From assembly GCA_027577415.1 (NCBI GenBank), contig JANBQS010000154.1, positions 1 to 30,338 of the forward strand: DNA of 30,338 nt, read 5' to 3'. Within the stretch, counting starts at the first letter, position 1; the number at the start of each line of letters is the position of its first letter. The position numbers and the translations under genes are program-made. Below the pieces are notes generated by a model that was given only the letters and a program-made list of their open reading frames with translations, searched no databases and was not told the DNA's origin. Of the stretch, positions 27,301-30,338 are shown in pieces. Origin of the DNA: Coemansia sp. RSA 922 (taxonomy: Eukaryota; Kickxellomycota; Kickxellomycetes; Kickxellales; Kickxellaceae).

Positions 27301-28501
27301 GGAGCGCATCGACGAGTCTGCGGCGCGGATTTTGCAGCTCAAGAAGGACCTGGGTTTGTTCGAGTCACCCTTTGCTGACTGTAGACTCCAGGCAACTGTC
27401 GGCTCTGCGCAGGATATTGAGGCTGCGCGTAACTCGGCTCGCGAGTCGATCACACTGCTCAAGAACACCGACAATGTTTTGCCGCTTAGACAGTCCGATC
27501 GAGTATTATTTGTCGGGCCGACGCTCAATTCCACACGCTACATGGGCGGTGGCTGGAATATTCATTGGCAAGGACCTTCTGACGCCGAGGGTGATGCTAT
27601 TTACCAGGGCTTTGGCGATACTGTGCTCCAGGGCGTCCAGCGCATTACCGGCGTAGCACCTGATTATTTCAAGGGCGTGGACATTGACGGAATTCCACTG
27701 ACTGACATTGGCGCAATAATTGAAGCCGCCAAAGAGGCTGACAAGATCGTCATTGGTCTGGGCGAAAGGACATACGCCGAGTTTGAGGGTAATATTGGCA
27801 ATCTTACCCTGCCCGACGGCCAGCTCAATCTCGTTTACACGCTGGCCAAAGCGACAGCCAAGCCTATAGTAGTCGTGTTGATCGAAGGCCGCCCGCGTAT
27901 CCTCGGCAATGTAGTACACGCAGCCGCGGCCATAGTCAACGCTTACTTGCCCGGTGCTTACGGCGGCTTGCCTATTGCCGAGATCCTCTATGGACTAGTC
28001 AATCCCTCGGGTCGCTTGCCGTACACGTACCCGGCCACAGAGTCGCAGGCTAGTACGACTATCTGGCAGTCATCGTTCTCCAACTACGATCCGCAGTGGG
28101 CGTTTGGATTCGGCATGAGCTACTCCCAAATAACATACTCCAATGTTACATTGTCAAGTAACGTACTGCGCCCCGGTGCGCCCATCACGGCTACCATCAA
28201 CATTACTAACAAAGGGCCGCGAGCGCAAAAGGAGACAGTTATGCTCTTTACCAATCAGCCGTATCGGTTTGACCTAGCGCCAGATCACCTTCGTTTGCGT
28301 GCATTCGACAAGGTCCATTTGGCGGTTGGCGAGACTAAAAAAGTCACGCTCGAGCTCAAGGCCGAGGACCTGGCGTTCTGGACTGCCGATTTAAAAAAGA
28401 ACATCGCGCCCTCACCAGTCAACATTGTGATAAATCCCTACAACCAGGCTGACATATTCGCCACTGTTCAGGTACTAGCTGATAGCGATCGACTACTATA
28501 G
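24350..28501 (+). CDS. Secreted GH3 beta-glucosidase-like enzyme with long Tyr/Pro-rich N-terminal region
   Basis: This 1383-residue protein starts at ATG 24350; the upstream TTG is not used. A signal peptide is clear (MLASHMMVLAICGLVLQNQV, cleavage near 26). Residues about 50-620 are low complexity and rich in Tyr, Pro, Ala and Ser, with periodic NPYSAQP, PYAYSA and PPPNSY units and a Thr/Ser stretch likely to be O-glycosylated. From about residue 650 the GH3 catalytic barrel follows (IVGQLTLKEKIGQMTQIE, GVHWAFAPILDLA, SRTYENFGEDPYL, KHFIGYG). The nucleophile is Asp928 in LVTDWGE. The second GH3 domain (about 1030-1255) and a fibronectin-III-like C-terminal domain (about 1260-1380) are present. 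It probably cleaves terminal beta-glucosyl residues at the cell wall. The N-terminal region is unusual for GH3 and may tether or cross-link the enzyme in the wall. Confidence 0.9.
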   Translation: MLASHMMVLAICGLVLQNQVYASSRAGYRKHRNYSSSMEQQSPPIPYIPTYENTDTEESQTELARTEYAHTVYVHAHTTQSPTDTCDYGEPCPYSAQHPYTAHPYSYATQSDPYTAQPNPYKAQPDPYSAIPNPYMAQMNPYTAQPNPYSAQPNPYSMPYAYTAPYSYSAPYAYSAPYAYTTAPYAYPTAPYAYPAPYAYSAYYSATSYSTATTTAPSSTTTTCSPTSTTLSPTVTTTVYTTAAPCTSLTPYVSVPTTSMYSNSLDTGYRALPSNYVAPPAPSGYETQPPPNSYAQPSPNTYLPSSYSYMSQPTPNSYLPPPPNSYTQQPPPNSYMSQPPTVTYMQKPSTIVYMQPPSTVAYVMPPSTIAYEPPPVYYKPTPTTPEYIAYPAKPYAAAIPVEPNTYAAVIPVEPYKQEYNTVATNAYSLNPNPDGYALEPYKQELNVYATNTYAAPAPVDPYKPEYVAAPPRPSVYAHPPYYSPAPSKAPYAMSATLIYVGDKSHGRHSAGTQTGYVNTYAAGEYYASYSTHTPYTHIPPLYSASSLAITIALPVGPSYTSPTTTPPPHVHHCSSCNTAAKRTTSVEKYPAPSAETAEALPLNLEYQIPRPPPAPQCTWNKVQVNDPTTWDPVPTYPYSSMPKNIPTPGKIDPDVLRIVGQLTLKEKIGQMTQIEVGQLIDCNGELNHTAVEYWIDEWKVGSFLETPANHGGKYNWYSPKSFGAFTDAVQKIALERGSKIPVIWGLDSVRGANYVKGATIFPAGIATAATFNPQFAYDAGRIAAKDTRAAGVHWAFAPILDLAVNKLWSRTYENFGEDPYLASKMGAASVNGYQGDYKHDRSRVAACMKHFIGYGYPFDGSDRANRHIAAHELLEYYVPPFKAAIDAGVATAMESYGVVNGEPVVMSFQYLQGLLREQLGFKGMLVTDWGEINSQATMYKTASNIEQATWATLNRTSVDMSMVAEDTSFAATTFDLVIRGVIPEERIDESAARILQLKKDLGLFESPFADCRLQATVGSAQDIEAARNSARESITLLKNTDNVLPLRQSDRVLFVGPTLNSTRYMGGGWNIHWQGPSDAEGDAIYQGFGDTVLQGVQRITGVAPDYFKGVDIDGIPLTDIGAIIEAAKEADKIVIGLGERTYAEFEGNIGNLTLPDGQLNLVYTLAKATAKPIVVVLIEGRPRILGNVVHAAAAIVNAYLPGAYGGLPIAEILYGLVNPSGRLPYTYPATESQASTTIWQSSFSNYDPQWAFGFGMSYSQITYSNVTLSSNVLRPGAPITATINITNKGPRAQKETVMLFTNQPYRFDLAPDHLRLRAFDKVHLAVGETKKVTLELKAEDLAFWTADLKKNIAPSPVNIVINPYNQADIFATVQVLADSDRLL
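24620..25760 (+). repeat. Coding tandem repeats, Tyr/Pro-rich
   Basis: Short in-frame repeats encode variants of NPYSAQP (about 24650-24810), PYAYSA/PYAYPTA (about 24820-24950), PPPNSY (about 25200-25370), PSTxxYM (about 25370-25470) and EPYKQE (about 25580-25690). DNA copies are imperfect, so the periodicity is kept mainly at the protein level. Confidence 0.85.
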
Positions 28502-28591
28502 TCACCTTTTTCAAATGTACTTCAATATACTTTCTCTTCAATCATTGTTTATTCTACAACGCTGATGTGACGTGCATATCCTAATTTAATC

Positions 28592-28627
28592 GCACATTTT
28601 GTTGCACATTTTGTTGCACATTTCCTT
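28592..28627. repeat. 12-bp tandem repeat, three copies
   Basis: GCACATTTTGTT occurs twice in a row, followed by a third copy with two or three changes (GCACATTTCCTT). It lies between the GH3 and F-box genes and has no evident function. Confidence 0.7.
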
Positions 28628-28745
28628 TAACCACAATAGGGACAAATGATGCATGTGATATGTAAAACTGACATTCCGATAAGAATAATCAAGCTTGTCA
28701 TGGCTTTTTTTTTACCTCTATTCCAATTCTCATTAATTATTTATT

Positions 28746-30338
28746 ATGGTGCATATCAACGACCTTCACAGGGATGTCCTTGCCCAGATTTTATACCTGG
28801 CAGTAGCTGCCCCGGCAAAAAATCTATCCGAGTGGAAGGCCAAGTTGCCCTTACTAGGCGTATGCCGCAAATGGACCGAACTAGCCCTGGGCTTTGTGTT
28901 TTACCAAGTGTTCGTAGAGCTTCCTGAGTTGTCAGGCCCTAGTTTGGGTGCCCATTTTTTATGGACTTCCAATGCGGAGCTGCTTATCTCGCGCAGGTGT
29001 GTATTGAAGGCCTTACGCTTGGCAATTGAGTTGCCGTACTGCATAACTGCCGATCAGCTACGTTTCATAGCGCTGGAGATTCTAAAGTTGGATCGCGTTG
29101 ACTGGCAGCACATTAACTCGCTGGCTTTTACATTCGCCACCTGGACTCTATATCTTCCAGATAAACCAGGTTCTCAAGACGATAAGACTGTAACTGACAT
29201 TGCGCGCACCGCTCGGTACTTTGCGCAGAATCTGCGTAATGTCGTCGACTTGAGTTTGTGTTCACTGGATATTACATCCGCGGGGAGATTTCTATATCCC
29301 AATCTCACTACATTTTACGGTGGGAGGCTACATATCCTTAGATCGCAAGGGTACATTACGTTACCCATTTTTTGTATTCCAAGAAACATCAGGGTGCTGG
29401 AGTTTACCCTGGACTCGTCGGCGGTTCGTGTACTTCCAAGTATCTGCGGCGAGACCCTCAAGGTGTTAAAACTAAGCATGGTTCCGCGTAACTTTGCCTG
29501 GCACCACTTTCGCTACGACATATTTGACCTGCCTATTGTATTCCACCAGCTGAATGTTCTACACCTTTCTTACGATAATAATGACATGACCCTTACCGAG
29601 GGCGAGGTACAGGACAAGATAGCCTCCGGCGCACACAACTGCGACCAGCTTTGCTTTCCTGCGCTCAGAGAATTGGCCATTTGGAATTGTACTCCTGACT
29701 GCGACCTTCTATATGCCAATCTTCCGTTTCCCGAGCTAAAGAAAGTGGTAATATCCGGGTCTATTAGCTGCGTCCGCCATTGCAGTCGACTAAGATTTAC
29801 TAGTATTGGGGATCTGGAAGTCGATATTATTTCGCCTTATTCGGATGATGCACCAGATATTTACAATGTTACTAACCACTTCTTCCCCAACATTTGCATC
29901 GGCCGAGCGGCGTTTCTATGTGTTAGCGGCGACAGGTTTGTTCTGGATCCAGACGAAATGCGCTGGGTCAATATCTCGAAACTTGAGCTCCCTAATGTCG
30001 ACTACACCAGTCTGCAAGGCGATTGGTCGGTTGCCAAATCTTTGCGAGTTGGCTATACACAGGTTGGCCACAAATAGTCCCATTGAGGACTCGTCGCTGT
30101 TTACTAGCGCGGATCCAATGCTGGCTTGGGGTGAAAAACTGGTATTATTTCATGTACGTGATTTCAGTGACGATAGTCCTCTAGCGGTTTGCATCGATGT
30201 CATCCAAGCGCTTCTTCTGCACGCAGGCGCACTCGAAAAGTTGGCTGTACCAGAATCGGTCAGTCACATTTATCGACATGTACAAAGACCGCTATCCTCA
30301 CTTGGCTACTGTGACAGTTTACTGATAATGGCTCGATT
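28746..30338 (+). pseudogene. F-box/LRR-like gene with a frame change, cut by the window end
   Basis: ATG 28746 opens a 443-codon frame with an F-box-like start (LHRDVLAQILYLAV, then VCRKWTELALGFVFYQ). A leucine-rich repeat solenoid follows (RVLEFTLDSSAV, LKVLKLSMV, LNVLHLSYDN, PALRELAIWN). It stops at TAG 30075-30077. From about 30055 the +1 frame is protein-like to the window edge (SPIEDSSLFTSADPMLAWGE, then VCIDVIQALLLHAGALEKLA), so the gene appears to continue through a frame change near 30050-30070. No normal-size intron explains it. Either the copy is a pseudogene or the assembly has a one-base error. It is of the same general class as the cluster at 7206-13341 but lacks the DDDVLFRGN block, so it belongs to another subfamily. 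The true end lies outside the window. Confidence 0.6.

Noticed and set aside
28592..28627. Three 12-bp repeats as a possible CRISPR-like array
   Set aside because: The units are directly adjacent without spacers, and the setting is a eukaryotic intergenic region.

Overview
This window reads as nuclear DNA of a filamentous or early-diverging fungus. The evidence is a compact layout, TATA boxes 40-125 bp ahead of start codons, a 76-bp GTAAGT...TAG intron in the cytosolic glutamyl-tRNA synthetase gene, and mitochondrial genes carrying presequences. Tandem lineage-specific F-box/leucine-rich proteins and a TnpB/Fanzor-type relic fit as well. The style recalls Kickxellomycotina such as Coemansia, but that placement is inference.

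The left half (about 1-17,000) is accessory and partly decayed. It holds a 5'-truncated CstF-64-like relic (32-835), a complete but dead 1.28-kb mariner element with TIRs and TA target duplication (1180-2459) apparently inserted in an intron of a broken small gene (2527-2963), and an RPA1 C-terminal-domain ORF (3702-4154). The 157-bp 3' end of that ORF is repeated at 5259-5415, where it joins the CxxC/RuvC-III end of a Fanzor/TnpB-like ORF through a perfect 12-bp hairpin. Between the two copies lies an intact gene for a mitochondrially targeted, tail-anchored protein (4423-5169). Three tandem F-box/LRR-like paralogues on the minus strand (7206-13341) are intact, broken by one nonsense codon, and heavily degraded, in that order. 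Next come a 93-aa ORF and three consecutive TATA-driven micro-genes of 43, 45 and 49 codons (15009-15880). Each micro-gene encodes a single CCHC zinc finger (C-x2-C-x12-H-x3/5-C). They are the most novel-looking feature here. A broken PD-(D/E)XK nuclease-like relic (16201-16951) closes this half.

The right half (17,000-28,500) is intact and mostly housekeeping: COQ3 (ubiquinone O-methyltransferase), tail-to-tail with a mitochondrial DEAD-box helicase; cytosolic GluRS with a start exon missed by simple ORF calling; an MFS-type transporter; and a secreted GH3 beta-glucosidase-like enzyme with a roughly 600-residue Tyr/Pro-rich N-terminal extension. The window ends in another F-box/LRR-like gene that changes frame near 30,055 and runs off the edge.

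Two functional groups can be seen. COQ3, the DEAD-box helicase and the tail-anchored protein all carry mitochondrial presequences. The F-box paralogues and micro zinc fingers look like expanding, fast-evolving families. No tRNA, rRNA or CRISPR was recognised.
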